A stretch of DNA of 58,686 bases from Fluviibacter sp048859965 (GTDB lineage Bacteria; Pseudomonadota; Gammaproteobacteria; Burkholderiales; Rhodocyclaceae): the NCBI GenBank assembly GCA_048859965.1, contig JBLIZO010000002.1:1-58686 (forward strand), written 5' to 3'. Positions 16,009-24,855 of this stretch are shown piece after piece; positions within the stretch are counted from its first letter, which is position 1, and each line of letters opens with the position of its first letter. The notes below the pieces were generated by a model, which saw only the letters and a program-made list of their open reading frames with translations, had not been told where the DNA came from and did not search any database. The position numbers and the translations under genes were made by a program.

Positions 16009-17436
16009 ATGAAGTTTTCCTACCTGAATCGTCTGCTCTGTATTTGCCTGTTATCGGCATCTGCCGTTCTGGTGTTGCCGGCTACAGCGCAAACTCGCGG
16101 CCTGCCGGATTTTGTCGAATTAGCGGAAAAGCAATCGCCTTCCGTGGTCAATATCAGCACTGTGCAGACCAGTCGCGGCAAGCCTGTCGCCAACGGATTT
16201 CCGATGGATCCGAACGATCCGGCCTCGGAAATCTTCCGCCGTTTCTTTCCACAAGCGCCGGGTGGTCAGCAGCCTCAGCAGGAAAACCGCTCACTGGGTT
16301 CCGGATTCATCATCAGTGCGGACGGTTATGTCATGACCAATGCGCATGTCATCGACGGCGCCGACGAAGTGACCGTCAAACTGCTCGACAAACGCGAGTT
16401 CCGCGCCAAGGTTATCGGCGCCGATAAGCGTACCGATGTGGCGTTGCTCAAAATCGAGGCCAGCGGTCTTCCGGCTGTGCGGTTGGGCGATTCCAGCCAG
16501 TTGAAGCCGGGCGAATGGGTCGTGGCCATCGGCAGTCCGTTCGGCTTCGAGCATTCGGTGACGGCGGGGATCGTCAGTGCCAAGGGCCGCGCCTTGCCCC
16601 AGGAAAATTACGTACCGTTCATACAGACCGATGTGGCTATCAATCCGGGTAATTCGGGTGGTCCTCTGTTCAATCTTCGTGGCGAGGTTGTCGGCATCAA
16701 CTCGCAGATATTCAGCCGTTCCGGTGGTTTTATGGGGATTTCCTTCGCGATTCCGATTGATCTGGCGATGGATATCCAGCAGCAGTTACGCACGCGAGGC
16801 CGCGCCAGCCATGGTCGTATGGGGGTCTCCATTCAGGAGGTGACCCGTGAAATGGCGGAATCCTTCGGTCTGCCCAAGGCGGGTGGTGCGCTCGTCAACA
16901 GCGTGGAACCGAATGGCCCGGCGGCGCGGGCCGGCATTGAGCCCGGTGATGTGATTTTGCGTTTCGACGGCAAACCGATTGCAGCGTCGAGTGATTTGCC
17001 GCGCATGGTCGGCCTCATGAAGCCGGGTACGCGGGCCACGATGGACATTTGGCGGAAGGGCCAAACGCGCACGGTCACGGTGACCATCGGCGAATTCCAG
17101 GATGAGCGTGTGGCAACGGCCAAACCGTCGGCACGCGCTGCCGAAGCAACCAATAGCCGACTGGGTATTGCCTTGTCGGATCTCACGGTAGAACAGAAAC
17201 AGCAGATGCGCCTGAACGCCGGTATTCTGGTGGTCGATGTCCGCCCGGGGGGGCGTGTCGATCTGCGCCCAGGCGATGTCATTCTGGCGGTGGTATCGCA
17301 GGGCGACACACAGGATATCCGCTCCGTGAAGCAATTTAATCAGCTCATGAACCAACCGGATGGGCGCGCACCGGCGACTTTGCTGATCCGTCGCGCCAAC
17401 GTGCAGATTTTTGTGCCAATTCCACAGAATCGCTGA
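16009..17436 (+). CDS. Periplasmic serine protease, DegP/MucD type
   Basis: Do-family HtrA protease/chaperone that removes misfolded envelope proteins. The signal peptide (basic start, hydrophobic core 8-22, cleavage after LPATA at 27) sends it to the periplasm. The catalytic triad is His113 (TNAHV), Asp143 (RTDVAL) and Ser216 (NPGNSGGPL), followed by two PDZ domains (about 285-370 and 385-470). Length is 475 residues, the MucD norm. The frame is open upstream to 15910, inside rseC, but only the ATG at 16009 leaves a proper signal peptide. Its place after rseC matches the mucD position in the algU cluster. Confidence 0.94.
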   Translation: MKFSYLNRLLCICLLSASAVLVLPATAQTRGLPDFVELAEKQSPSVVNISTVQTSRGKPVANGFPMDPNDPASEIFRRFFPQAPGGQQPQQENRSLGSGFIISADGYVMTNAHVIDGADEVTVKLLDKREFRAKVIGADKRTDVALLKIEASGLPAVRLGDSSQLKPGEWVVAIGSPFGFEHSVTAGIVSAKGRALPQENYVPFIQTDVAINPGNSGGPLFNLRGEVVGINSQIFSRSGGFMGISFAIPIDLAMDIQQQLRTRGRASHGRMGVSIQEVTREMAESFGLPKAGGALVNSVEPNGPAARAGIEPGDVILRFDGKPIAASSDLPRMVGLMKPGTRATMDIWRKGQTRTVTVTIGEFQDERVATAKPSARAAEATNSRLGIALSDLTVEQKQQMRLNAGILVVDVRPGGRVDLRPGDVILAVVSQGDTQDIRSVKQFNQLMNQPDGRAPATLLIRRANVQIFVPIPQNR

Positions 17437-17479
17437 GCCGTTGACCCGTAAAGGGCGGTCGGCAACCGCCCTGATCCGG

Positions 17480-17485
17480 TAGAAT
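17480..17485 (+). promoter_or_regulatory. Candidate -10 element upstream of lepA
   Basis: CCGGTAGAATAGCGGG resembles the -10 regions before acpP and muxA. Transcription would start near 17492, giving a leader of about 70 nt before lepA. No good -35 is seen. Confidence 0.4.
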
Positions 17486-17561
17486 AGCGGGCTAAGTGGC
17501 GCAGGGCGCCAAACAGGCATTTGGCATTTTTGCCGGCCATGCGCCGGAAAACGGAATTTCC

Positions 17562-19355
17562 TTGGATCACATTCGTAATTTTTCAATCATCGCCCACATT
17601 GACCACGGTAAATCGACCCTGGCCGACCGTCTGATTCATCGCTGCGGTGGCTTGTCCGACCGCGAAATGGCCGCCCAGGTGCTTGATTCGATGGATATCG
17701 AAAAAGAACGGGGTATCACCATCAAGGCCCAAACGGCCGCGCTCGACTACAAAGCCAAAGATGGTAAGACTTACCGGCTGAATCTGATCGATACGCCGGG
17801 ACACGTCGATTTCTCTTATGAAGTGTCGCGTTCGCTCTCCGCCTGTGAAGGGGCGTTGTTGGTCGTCGATGCCTCGCAAGGCGTTGAAGCTCAGACGGTC
17901 GCTAACTGTTATACGGCACTGGACCTCGGCGTTGAAGTCGTGCCGGTGCTCAACAAGATCGATCTGCCCTCGGCCAACCCGGACAATGCCCGTGCCGAAA
18001 TCGAAGATGTGATCGGTATTGATGCTACCGAAGCGGTTGAGGCGAGTGCTAAAACCGGCATCGGCATCGACGATATTCTGGAGCAGGTGATTGCCAAGGT
18101 GCCGCCGCCGGTAGGCGACCCGAGTGCGCCGCTGAAAGCGTTGATTGTTGATTCCTGGTTTGATAACTACGTCGGTGTGGTCATGCTGGTGCGCGTGATG
18201 GATGGCACGCTGAAGCCTAAAGACAAGATGCGGCTCATGTCGACCGGTGCGACCCATCTGTGCGAACAGGTCGGCATCTTCACACCGAAATCGAAGCAAC
18301 AGCCACAAATTTCGGCCGGTGAAGTGGGCTTCGTTATTTCTGGAATCAAGGAACTCAAAGCCGCCCGGGTTGGCGACACCATTACGCTGGCCGATCGGCC
18401 AGCGGATAAACCGCTGGATGGTTTCAAAGAAATCAAACCGCAGGTGTTCGCGGGGCTGTATCCGGTAGAGCCGAATGAATATGAGCAACTTCGTGATTCG
18501 CTCGAAAAACTTCAACTGAATGACGCTGCATTGCAATTCGAGCCGGAAGTCTCGCAGGCGCTGGGCTTTGGTTTCCGCTGTGGTTTCCTGGGCCTGTTGC
18601 ACATGGAGATTGTGCAGGAACGCCTGGAGCGCGAGTTTGACATGGATCTCATTACCACCGCACCAACGGTCGTTTATGAGGTCGGCTTGCGCAATGGCGA
18701 ACAGATTATTGTCGAAAATCCCTCCAAGCTGCCGGATATCGGCAAGATCGAAGAAATTCGCGAACCGATCATCACGGCCTTTATTTTCCTGCCGCAAGAC
18801 TACGTGGGACCGGTCATCACGCTGTGTAACCAGAAGCGTGGTTCGCAAGTCGATATGCGTTATCACGGCCGCCAGGTGCAGATGATCTATGAACTGCCGT
18901 TGTCAGAGGTGGTTTTCGACTTTTTCGATAAGCTGAAATCGGTATCCCGTGGCTACGCGTCGCTGGACTATGAGTTCAAAGAATATCGTCCGGCCGACAT
19001 GGTCAAGCTCGATGTGCTGATTAACGGCGACAAGGTTGATGCGCTCTCGCTGATCGTGCACCGTTCGAGCTCGGTATTCCGTGGCCGTGAACTGGTCAGC
19101 AAGATGCGCGAACTGATTCCGCGCCAGATGTACGACGTGGCCATCCAGGCCGCACTCGGTGCACAGATTATTGCGCGTGAAACTGTCAAAGCCATGCGTA
19201 AGGATGTGCTGGCCAAGTGCTACGGTGGTGACATTTCTCGCAAAAAGAAACTGCTGGAAAAGCAGAAGGCCGGTAAAAAGCGCATGAAGCAGATCGGCTC
19301 CGTCGAGGTCCCTCAGGAAGCCTTTTTGGCCGTGTTGCGTGTCGATGGTAAATAA
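17562..19355 (+). CDS. lepA: Elongation factor 4 (LepA)
   Basis: Translational GTPase acting in ribosome biogenesis and back-translocation; soluble or membrane-associated. G1 AHIDHGKST, G2 region ERGITIKAQ, G3 DTPGHVDF, G4 NKIDLP; then EF-G-like domains and the LepA C-terminal domain ending KKRMKQIGSVEVPQEAFLAV. A GTG at 17496 opens the frame, but the TTG at 17562 gives IRNFSIIAHIDHG near the N-terminus and 597 residues, the family length; ACGGAA lies 9-10 nt before it. lepB follows after 33 nt. Confidence 0.96.
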   Translation: MDHIRNFSIIAHIDHGKSTLADRLIHRCGGLSDREMAAQVLDSMDIEKERGITIKAQTAALDYKAKDGKTYRLNLIDTPGHVDFSYEVSRSLSACEGALLVVDASQGVEAQTVANCYTALDLGVEVVPVLNKIDLPSANPDNARAEIEDVIGIDATEAVEASAKTGIGIDDILEQVIAKVPPPVGDPSAPLKALIVDSWFDNYVGVVMLVRVMDGTLKPKDKMRLMSTGATHLCEQVGIFTPKSKQQPQISAGEVGFVISGIKELKAARVGDTITLADRPADKPLDGFKEIKPQVFAGLYPVEPNEYEQLRDSLEKLQLNDAALQFEPEVSQALGFGFRCGFLGLLHMEIVQERLEREFDMDLITTAPTVVYEVGLRNGEQIIVENPSKLPDIGKIEEIREPIITAFIFLPQDYVGPVITLCNQKRGSQVDMRYHGRQVQMIYELPLSEVVFDFFDKLKSVSRGYASLDYEFKEYRPADMVKLDVLINGDKVDALSLIVHRSSSVFRGRELVSKMRELIPRQMYDVAIQAALGAQIIARETVKAMRKDVLAKCYGGDISRKKKLLEKQKAGKKRMKQIGSVEVPQEAFLAVLRVDGK

Positions 19356-19388
19356 CGCAGCGGCTCATTATTCAGGGTATATGACAGT

Positions 19389-20177
19389 ATGAATTTCGCA
19401 TTGATTCTGTTTCTGGTCACGCTGGCGACGGGCATTCTCTGGTTGATCGATGTGCTCTATGCCCGCAAGCTGCGTGCACCGGGCACCAAGAATCCGATCT
19501 GGGTGGAGTGGGGCGCCAGTCTTTTTCCGGTGATTCTGGCCGTCTTTGCTTTGCGCTCGTTTGTCGTGGAGCCCTTCAAGATTCCATCCGGCTCAATGAT
19601 TCCGACTCTGCAGGTGGGTGACTACATTCTGGTGAACAAATTCACCTATGGTCTGCGTCTACCCATCATCGGTACCGAAATTGTTAGCGGTAACCCGGTT
19701 GCCCGTGGCGACGTAGTGGTTTTCCGCTATCCACCGGAACCGAATGTTGACTACATCAAGCGCGTGATTGGTCTGCCAGGCGACACGGTCAGTTATCAGA
19801 ACAAACAACTCAGCATCAACGGCGTACCGGTACCGCGCAAGCCCTTGCCGGATTACCTCCATACCGACCGTATGTACTATTCGCGCCTGTATCAGGAAAC
19901 CGTTGGCGATGTGACTTTCCAAACACTCAATGATGCAGATGCACCGGCATTCGTGCCAGATGTCGTGCGTTTCCCGTACCGTGACCAGTGTCGCTACGAC
20001 AGCGCCGGTTTTGTCTGCAAGGTGCCCGAGGGTAACTACTTCGTCATGGGCGATAATCGCGACAACAGTAAAGACAGCCGGGTTTGGGGGTTCGTGCCGG
20101 ATGCCAATATCGTCGGCAAAGCTTTTTTCATCTGGTTCCACTGGGGCGATCTGAGCCGCATCGGCTCATTCCGCTAA
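19389..20177 (+). CDS. lepB: Signal peptidase I
   Basis: Inner-membrane serine peptidase that removes Sec/Tat signal peptides. Two N-terminal transmembrane helices (about 3-22 and 42-60) precede the periplasmic catalytic domain. The Ser nucleophile is in KIPSGSMIPTL (near 69), the general-base Lys in YIKRVIGLPGD (near 125), and GDNRDNSKDSR is the box E motif. Length is 262 residues. Its order lepA-lepB-rnc-era-recO-pdxJ-acpS is the standard proteobacterial cluster. rnc starts 8 nt after its stop codon. Confidence 0.96.
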   Translation: MNFALILFLVTLATGILWLIDVLYARKLRAPGTKNPIWVEWGASLFPVILAVFALRSFVVEPFKIPSGSMIPTLQVGDYILVNKFTYGLRLPIIGTEIVSGNPVARGDVVVFRYPPEPNVDYIKRVIGLPGDTVSYQNKQLSINGVPVPRKPLPDYLHTDRMYYSRLYQETVGDVTFQTLNDADAPAFVPDVVRFPYRDQCRYDSAGFVCKVPEGNYFVMGDNRDNSKDSRVWGFVPDANIVGKAFFIWFHWGDLSRIGSFR

Positions 20178-20185
20178 ACCTGCGT

Positions 20186-20917
20186 ATGAGCGCCTCACCT
20201 TGCCAAAGCCCGTTGGCCGAGCTGGAAGCGACCATTCGCTACCATTTTACGGATCGAGGCTTGCTGGAGCAGGCATTGACGCATCGCAGTTACGGTCGGC
20301 ATCACTATGAGCGTTTGGAGTTCCTTGGCGACTCACTCCTGAATGCCACCGTGGCGGAGGCGCTTTATCAGCGCTTTACCGATTTACCAGAGGGCGACTT
20401 ATCCCGATTGCGCGCCAACCTGGTTTGCCAGGACCAACTGGTCGCTGTAGCCGAAGAGCTCAAGATCAGTCGCTACCTGCGGCTGGGTGAGGGCGAGCTC
20501 AAAAGTGGTGGCCAGCATCGGCCGTCTATTCTGGCCGACACGGTTGAATCCATTTATGGCGCCATCTGGTGTGACGGCGGCTTTGATGCGGCGCGAGCGG
20601 TTGTTCTGGCTGCCATGTTGCCACGGATCCAGGCCATTGACCTGGATCGTCTGCCGTCGGCCAAAGATGCCAAAACCCGCCTGCAGGAATGGCTGCAGGG
20701 GCGGCGTTTGCCATTGCCAGGCTACGCGGCGCCAAAGATCAGCGGCGCTGCGCATGCACAAAAATTTGATGTGCAATGCCGTGTTGCGGCGCTCTCCGTT
20801 GAAGCCACAGGCAGCGGTGCAACGCGTCGTGCCGCCGAGCAACAGGCTGCCGAACGGGTGCTGCAGCAGTTGCTTGCACTGCCAGACGCGGCATCAGAAA
20901 ATAAGGATGCTTCATGA
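20186..20917 (+). CDS. rnc: Ribonuclease III
   Basis: Double-strand-specific endoribonuclease that processes pre-rRNA. The signature ERLEFLGDSLLN (about 37-48) holds the metal ligands; the second catalytic block is SILADTVESIYGA (about 114-126). A C-terminal dsRNA-binding domain (about 155-230) ends with the ATRRAAEQQAA helix. The ATG at 20186 is 9 nt after the lepB stop and gives 243 residues; the longer frame from 20084 runs inside lepB. It overlaps era by 4 nt (ATGA), so translation is coupled. Confidence 0.95.
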   Translation: MSASPCQSPLAELEATIRYHFTDRGLLEQALTHRSYGRHHYERLEFLGDSLLNATVAEALYQRFTDLPEGDLSRLRANLVCQDQLVAVAEELKISRYLRLGEGELKSGGQHRPSILADTVESIYGAIWCDGGFDAARAVVLAAMLPRIQAIDLDRLPSAKDAKTRLQEWLQGRRLPLPGYAAPKISGAAHAQKFDVQCRVAALSVEATGSGATRRAAEQQAAERVLQQLLALPDAASENKDAS

Positions 20918-21846
20918 GTGAGATTGATCTTGACGCTTATTTTGGCGCCGACCGCGATCCGGATACTCTGGAACCCGCTGGTCTTGTGGCTTTGGTGGGG
21001 CGGCCGAACGTGGGTAAATCGACCCTGCTTAATCGCCTGATTGGCGAGAAGCTCAGTATCACATCGCGCAAGGCCCAGACTACGCGCCATCGCATTATGG
21101 GCGTGCGTACCGACGATGATGCGCAGTATGTCTTCGTCGATACGCCGGGTTTTCAGACCAAACACAGTTCGGCGCTCAACCGCACCATGAACCGGGGTGT
21201 CACGCAGGCGCTGCAGGAAGTCGATGTTATCTGCCTCGTCATTGAAGCAGGGCGCTACGGTGAACAGGACCGTAAAGTCGTTGCCCTGTTACCCGACGAC
21301 AAACCCGTCATCCTCGTCTTGAACAAAATCGATCAGATCAAGGACAAGGCGACATTGCTGCCGTTCGTTGCGCAGATGGCCGAGGTACGCAATTGGGCCG
21401 CTGTGGTGCCGGTCAGTGCTGAAAAGGGCACCCAGGCCGATGCGCTGCTCGGTGAGATTCGTCAGGCACTGCCCAAGCAGGGCTTTTTGTATGGCCCCGA
21501 GACACTCACCGACCGTAGTGAACGTTTTCTCGCGGCCGAATATATCCGTGAAAAGCTGTTTCGCCTGCTCGGTGACGAACTACCCTATGCCGCTACCGTC
21601 GAAATCGAAAAATTTGAAGTCGAGGGTGACCTGCGCCGTATCTTTGCGGCCGTCGTGGTGGATCGCGAATCACACAAGCCCATTATCATCGGCAAACAGG
21701 GGGAAACCCTGAAGCGTATTGCGACCGAAGCCCGTCAGGATATGACGCGCCTGTTCGGTGGCACGGTATATCTGGAGCTTTGGGTCAAGGTGAAATCGGG
21801 CTGGGCCGATGACGAGCGCCTGCTGCGCTCGCTGGGTTACGAATAA
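20914..21846 (+). CDS. era: GTPase Era
   Basis: Essential ras-like GTPase that binds the 3' end of 16S rRNA during 30S maturation. GRPNVGKST (G1), DTPGFQTKH (G3), NKIDQIKD (G4) and SAEKGTQ (G5) are visible, and the C-terminal KH domain has IIIGKQGETLKRIATEARQDM. Length is 310 residues, slightly longer than E. coli Era because of about 20 extra acidic N-terminal residues (SEIDLDAYFGADRD). It lies between rnc and recO as usual. Confidence 0.97.
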   Translation: MSEIDLDAYFGADRDPDTLEPAGLVALVGRPNVGKSTLLNRLIGEKLSITSRKAQTTRHRIMGVRTDDDAQYVFVDTPGFQTKHSSALNRTMNRGVTQALQEVDVICLVIEAGRYGEQDRKVVALLPDDKPVILVLNKIDQIKDKATLLPFVAQMAEVRNWAAVVPVSAEKGTQADALLGEIRQALPKQGFLYGPETLTDRSERFLAAEYIREKLFRLLGDELPYAATVEIEKFEVEGDLRRIFAAVVVDRESHKPIIIGKQGETLKRIATEARQDMTRLFGGTVYLELWVKVKSGWADDERLLRSLGYE

Positions 21847-21868
21847 ACCCGGGTAGACGCTCGCCGCC

Positions 21869-22639
21869 ATGCGCCCGATCAAGGTTGAACGCCAGGCCGC
21901 TTTTGTCCTGCATACCCGTCCATACCGGGAAACCAGTCTCGTCGTTGAGGCCATCACCCGTGACTACGGTCGTATCGCCCTGGTCGCCAAAGGCGTACGC
22001 CGACCGCGCTCCGCCATGCGCGGCGTGCTCATGGCCTTCCAACCGTTGGAAATGACCTGGAGCGGCAAAGGCGAGGTCGTCACGCTGCACAATGCCGAAT
22101 GGCAGGGCGGGCAACCGCTACTGGCCGGTCGTGCCTTGCTCTGCGCCTATTACCTGAACGAACTGTTGCTTAATTTGTTGCCGCGTGAAGACGCGCACGA
22201 ACAGGTCTTTGACCATTACGCCCAGACCCTGCAGGCGCTCAGCGGTCATACGGTAAACCTTGTCGCCGAGCCGGTAGCCCAATCACAGCCGTCGCAGGAA
22301 AGTGCTTTTTTCTCCGCCAGTCTGCGCTATTTCGAGAAATCCTTGTTGGCCGAGTTGGGGTATGGCCTGCTGCTTACGCACGATGTGGGCGGAAACGCGA
22401 TTGACCCTGACCAACGCTATCTGTACGAAATGGAATCCGGTCCACGGCCACTGGCCGATTCCTCGGCGGCGGCCGGTACAATAAGCGGTCAGACCTTGCT
22501 CGACATGTCGGCAGAGTCTTTTTCTCATCCGGTGACCCTGAGCGAAAGCAAAGCGCTCATGCGCAGCCTGATGGCGTTTTACCTCAACGGTCGGCAGTTG
22601 CACAGCCGCCGTTTGTTTGAAGATCTGGCCGATCTCTGA
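21869..22639 (+). CDS. recO: DNA repair protein RecO
   Basis: Recombination mediator that loads RecA on SSB-covered DNA with RecR. It shows the OB-fold start (AFVLHTRPYRETSLVVEAIT), the VAKGVRRPRSAMRG motif and the central YYLNELLLNLLP helix, followed by the FEKSLLAELGYGLLL segment. It lacks the zinc-finger cysteines seen in some RecO proteins, as many proteobacterial versions do. Length is 256 residues. The gene starts 22 nt after era and is followed after 29 nt by pdxJ. Confidence 0.93.
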   Translation: MRPIKVERQAAFVLHTRPYRETSLVVEAITRDYGRIALVAKGVRRPRSAMRGVLMAFQPLEMTWSGKGEVVTLHNAEWQGGQPLLAGRALLCAYYLNELLLNLLPREDAHEQVFDHYAQTLQALSGHTVNLVAEPVAQSQPSQESAFFSASLRYFEKSLLAELGYGLLLTHDVGGNAIDPDQRYLYEMESGPRPLADSSAAAGTISGQTLLDMSAESFSHPVTLSESKALMRSLMAFYLNGRQLHSRRLFEDLADL

Positions 22640-22668
22640 ATCCCGGAGCGGTCGCAGGAAAGCACACC

Positions 22669-23421
22669 ATGATTGAACTGGGCGTTAATATTGATCACGT
22701 TGCCACGCTACGCCAGGCACGACGTACCTATGAACCGGACCCGGTCTGGGCAGCGGTCGAGGCCCACCTCGGTGGCGCCGACGGTATTACCGTGCATCTG
22801 CGCGAAGACCGCCGTCATATTCAGGATGCCGACGTACGCAAATTGCGCGACCTGACCCAGATCAAACTCAATCTGGAAATGGCCGCTACCGACGAAATGG
22901 TGGGTATCGCCTGCGCGCTGAAGCCGGAAATGGCGATGCTGGTACCGGAAGGCCGGCAGGAAGTCACGACTGAGGGTGGGCTGGATATTGTCGGACAAGA
23001 GCAACGTCTGGCGACGATCGTGGCCCGGCTGCGCGACGCTGGTATCGTCACCAGCACCTTCATCGACGCCGACCCGGCGCAGGTGGATGCGGCTGCGCGA
23101 ATCGGCGTACAGGTTTGCGAAGTGCATACCGGGCCTTATGCCCATGCCTTCCATGCCGCCGGTCGCGATATCGAGCGCCCTGCTGTGCAGAGTGAACTGC
23201 AACGCGTCGCCGCCGCCGGCCAGCAGATTCGCACGCTGGGTATGCGCTTCAATGCCGGCCATGCATTGAACTATTACAACGTGCAACCGATTGCCGCGTT
23301 GCCCGGCATTCGCGAGCTGCACATCGGCCATGCCATCGTCAGCCGTTCGGTTTTTGTCGGTCTGCGAGAAGCTGTCGCTGAAATGAAGCGGCTCATGCGC
23401 GAAGCCGTCAGCCTCAGCTAA
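22669..23421 (+). CDS. pdxJ: Pyridoxine 5'-phosphate synthase
   Basis: Condenses 1-deoxy-D-xylulose 5-phosphate with 3-amino-2-oxopropyl phosphate in the DXP-dependent vitamin B6 pathway. It begins IELGVNIDHVATLRQARR, the family signature; DGITVHLREDRRHI supplies further active-site residues, and CEVHTGPYA and HIGHAIVSRSVFVGL close the TIM barrel. Length is 250 residues. It lies between recO and acpS as in E. coli. Confidence 0.97.
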   Translation: MIELGVNIDHVATLRQARRTYEPDPVWAAVEAHLGGADGITVHLREDRRHIQDADVRKLRDLTQIKLNLEMAATDEMVGIACALKPEMAMLVPEGRQEVTTEGGLDIVGQEQRLATIVARLRDAGIVTSTFIDADPAQVDAAARIGVQVCEVHTGPYAHAFHAAGRDIERPAVQSELQRVAAAGQQIRTLGMRFNAGHALNYYNVQPIAALPGIRELHIGHAIVSRSVFVGLREAVAEMKRLMREAVSLS

Positions 23422-23433
23422 CGTCTGCAATCC

Positions 23434-23811
23434 ATGATTCACGGCATCGGTACCGACATCGTCTCTGTTCAGCGTATCGGACAGTTGCTGTCGCGCCACC
23501 CCGAACGTGGCGTACGGCATTTATTGCACCCGGCAGAGGTGGCCGAGGCCAATGCGTCGCCGTCGAAAGAACGTTTCGTTGCCAAGCGCTTTGCCGCCAA
23601 GGAAGCGCTGGCCAAAGCGCTGGGCACCGGACTGCGCAGCCCCGTATTGTTGCCAGCGATTCGTGTGGAACACGACACGCTGGGTAAACCGTTTTTCAGT
23701 TTTGACCCTGCGTTGGCCGAATGGATTGGCCAGCGTTCCCTGCAAATCCACCTGTCGATTTCCGACGAGGTGGATCATGCCCTTGCCTTTGTTGTTGTGG
23801 AGACCCTATGA
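23434..23811 (+). CDS. acpS: Holo-ACP synthase
   Basis: Transfers 4'-phosphopantetheine from CoA to apo-ACP (the acpP product at 10.9 kb). The N-terminal IHGIGTDIVSVQRI holds the Mg-binding Asp8 and KRFAAKEALAKALGTG holds the family Glu/Lys pair; the end is LSISDEVDHALAFVV. Length is 125 residues. Its stop overlaps the nagZ ATG by 4 nt. Confidence 0.96.
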   Translation: MIHGIGTDIVSVQRIGQLLSRHPERGVRHLLHPAEVAEANASPSKERFVAKRFAAKEALAKALGTGLRSPVLLPAIRVEHDTLGKPFFSFDPALAEWIGQRSLQIHLSISDEVDHALAFVVVETL

Positions 23812-24839
23812 GCATGCATGTACCCTATGGCCCCTTGATGGTGGATGTTGAAGGCCTCACGCTTCATGAAGATGACAAGCGTCGTCTGCTGCACCCGCTG
23901 GTAGGCGGGGTCATTCTGTTCTCGCGCAACTACAAAGACCCGGTGCAGCTCTCTGCGCTGACGCAGGAGATTCATCAGTTGCGTCAGCCGCCGTTGCCGA
24001 TTACCGTCGATCACGAAGGTGGCCGCGTGCAACGTTTCCGTGAAGGTTTCACCCGCTTGCCTGCGATGCGTGTGCTCGGCGCATTGTTTGCCAAGGACCC
24101 CAATGCCGCCGAAGATGCGGCGCAAGCTGTTGGGCTGGTACTGGCCGCCGAGTTGCGCGCGCATGGTGTTGATTTTTCCTTTACCCCGGTACTCGACCTC
24201 GACTGGGGACGTAGTGGGGTTATCGGCGACCGGAGTTTTTCCAAAGATCCCCAGATCGTGTCGCGCCTTGCCGCTGCGCTGATCCGAGGCCTGAAGCAGG
24301 GCGGTATGGGCTCCTGTGGCAAACACTTCCCCGGCCATGGTTGGGTCGAAGCTGATTCGCACATCGCGATTCCCGTTGATGAACGCAGCATGGCCGAGAT
24401 CGAAACCGATATGCAGCCGTATCACGAGCTGGCCTTGGATGCCGTAATGCCGGCGCATGTGATTTACCCGGTGCTGGATGAACGCCCGGCAGGCTTTTCG
24501 CCGCGCTGGCTGGAAAAACTGCGTCTGGAGTGTCAGTTTGACGGCATCATTTTCAGTGATGATCTTTCCATGGAAGGTGCCAGTGTGGCCGGCAGCATTG
24601 TCGACCGAGCCAACGCAGCCTGGGATGCGGGTTGCGACGTGCTACTGGTCTGCAACAAACCGGACTTTGTCGATGAACTGATCGAAAAATGGCAGCCTGC
24701 GCCGGAACCAAAGCGTGCAGCGCGGATTCCAAATCTGCTGGGCGAAGCAGGTCTTGGTGGTGATCATCCGCTGAGCCGCGCCCAGCTCGACGCTCACCCC
24801 GAATATCAGGCTGCTCTGACACTGATTCAGGCACTCTGA
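23808..24839 (+). CDS. nagZ: Beta-N-acetylhexosaminidase NagZ
   Basis: Cytoplasmic glycoside hydrolase family 3 enzyme that removes GlcNAc from anhydro-muropeptides in cell-wall recycling, producing signals for AmpC induction in many bacteria. The GKHFPGHG loop contains the family's catalytic His; the nucleophile Asp is in FSDDLSMEGA. TVDHEGGRVQRF is also diagnostic. Length is 343 residues. The ATG at 23808 overlaps the acpS stop; the longer frame is only acpS read in another phase. Following uvrC after 16 nt implies cotranscription. Confidence 0.96.
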   Translation: MSMHVPYGPLMVDVEGLTLHEDDKRRLLHPLVGGVILFSRNYKDPVQLSALTQEIHQLRQPPLPITVDHEGGRVQRFREGFTRLPAMRVLGALFAKDPNAAEDAAQAVGLVLAAELRAHGVDFSFTPVLDLDWGRSGVIGDRSFSKDPQIVSRLAAALIRGLKQGGMGSCGKHFPGHGWVEADSHIAIPVDERSMAEIETDMQPYHELALDAVMPAHVIYPVLDERPAGFSPRWLEKLRLECQFDGIIFSDDLSMEGASVAGSIVDRANAAWDAGCDVLLVCNKPDFVDELIEKWQPAPEPKRAARIPNLLGEAGLGGDHPLSRAQLDAHPEYQAALTLIQAL

Positions 24840-24855
24840 TCCCGCAACGACCATC

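Noticed and set aside
17453..17471. Hairpin GGGCGGT/ACCGCCC after the mucD stop as a terminator
   Set aside because: No T-run follows it; it could be an RNA feature but does not look like a rho-independent terminator.
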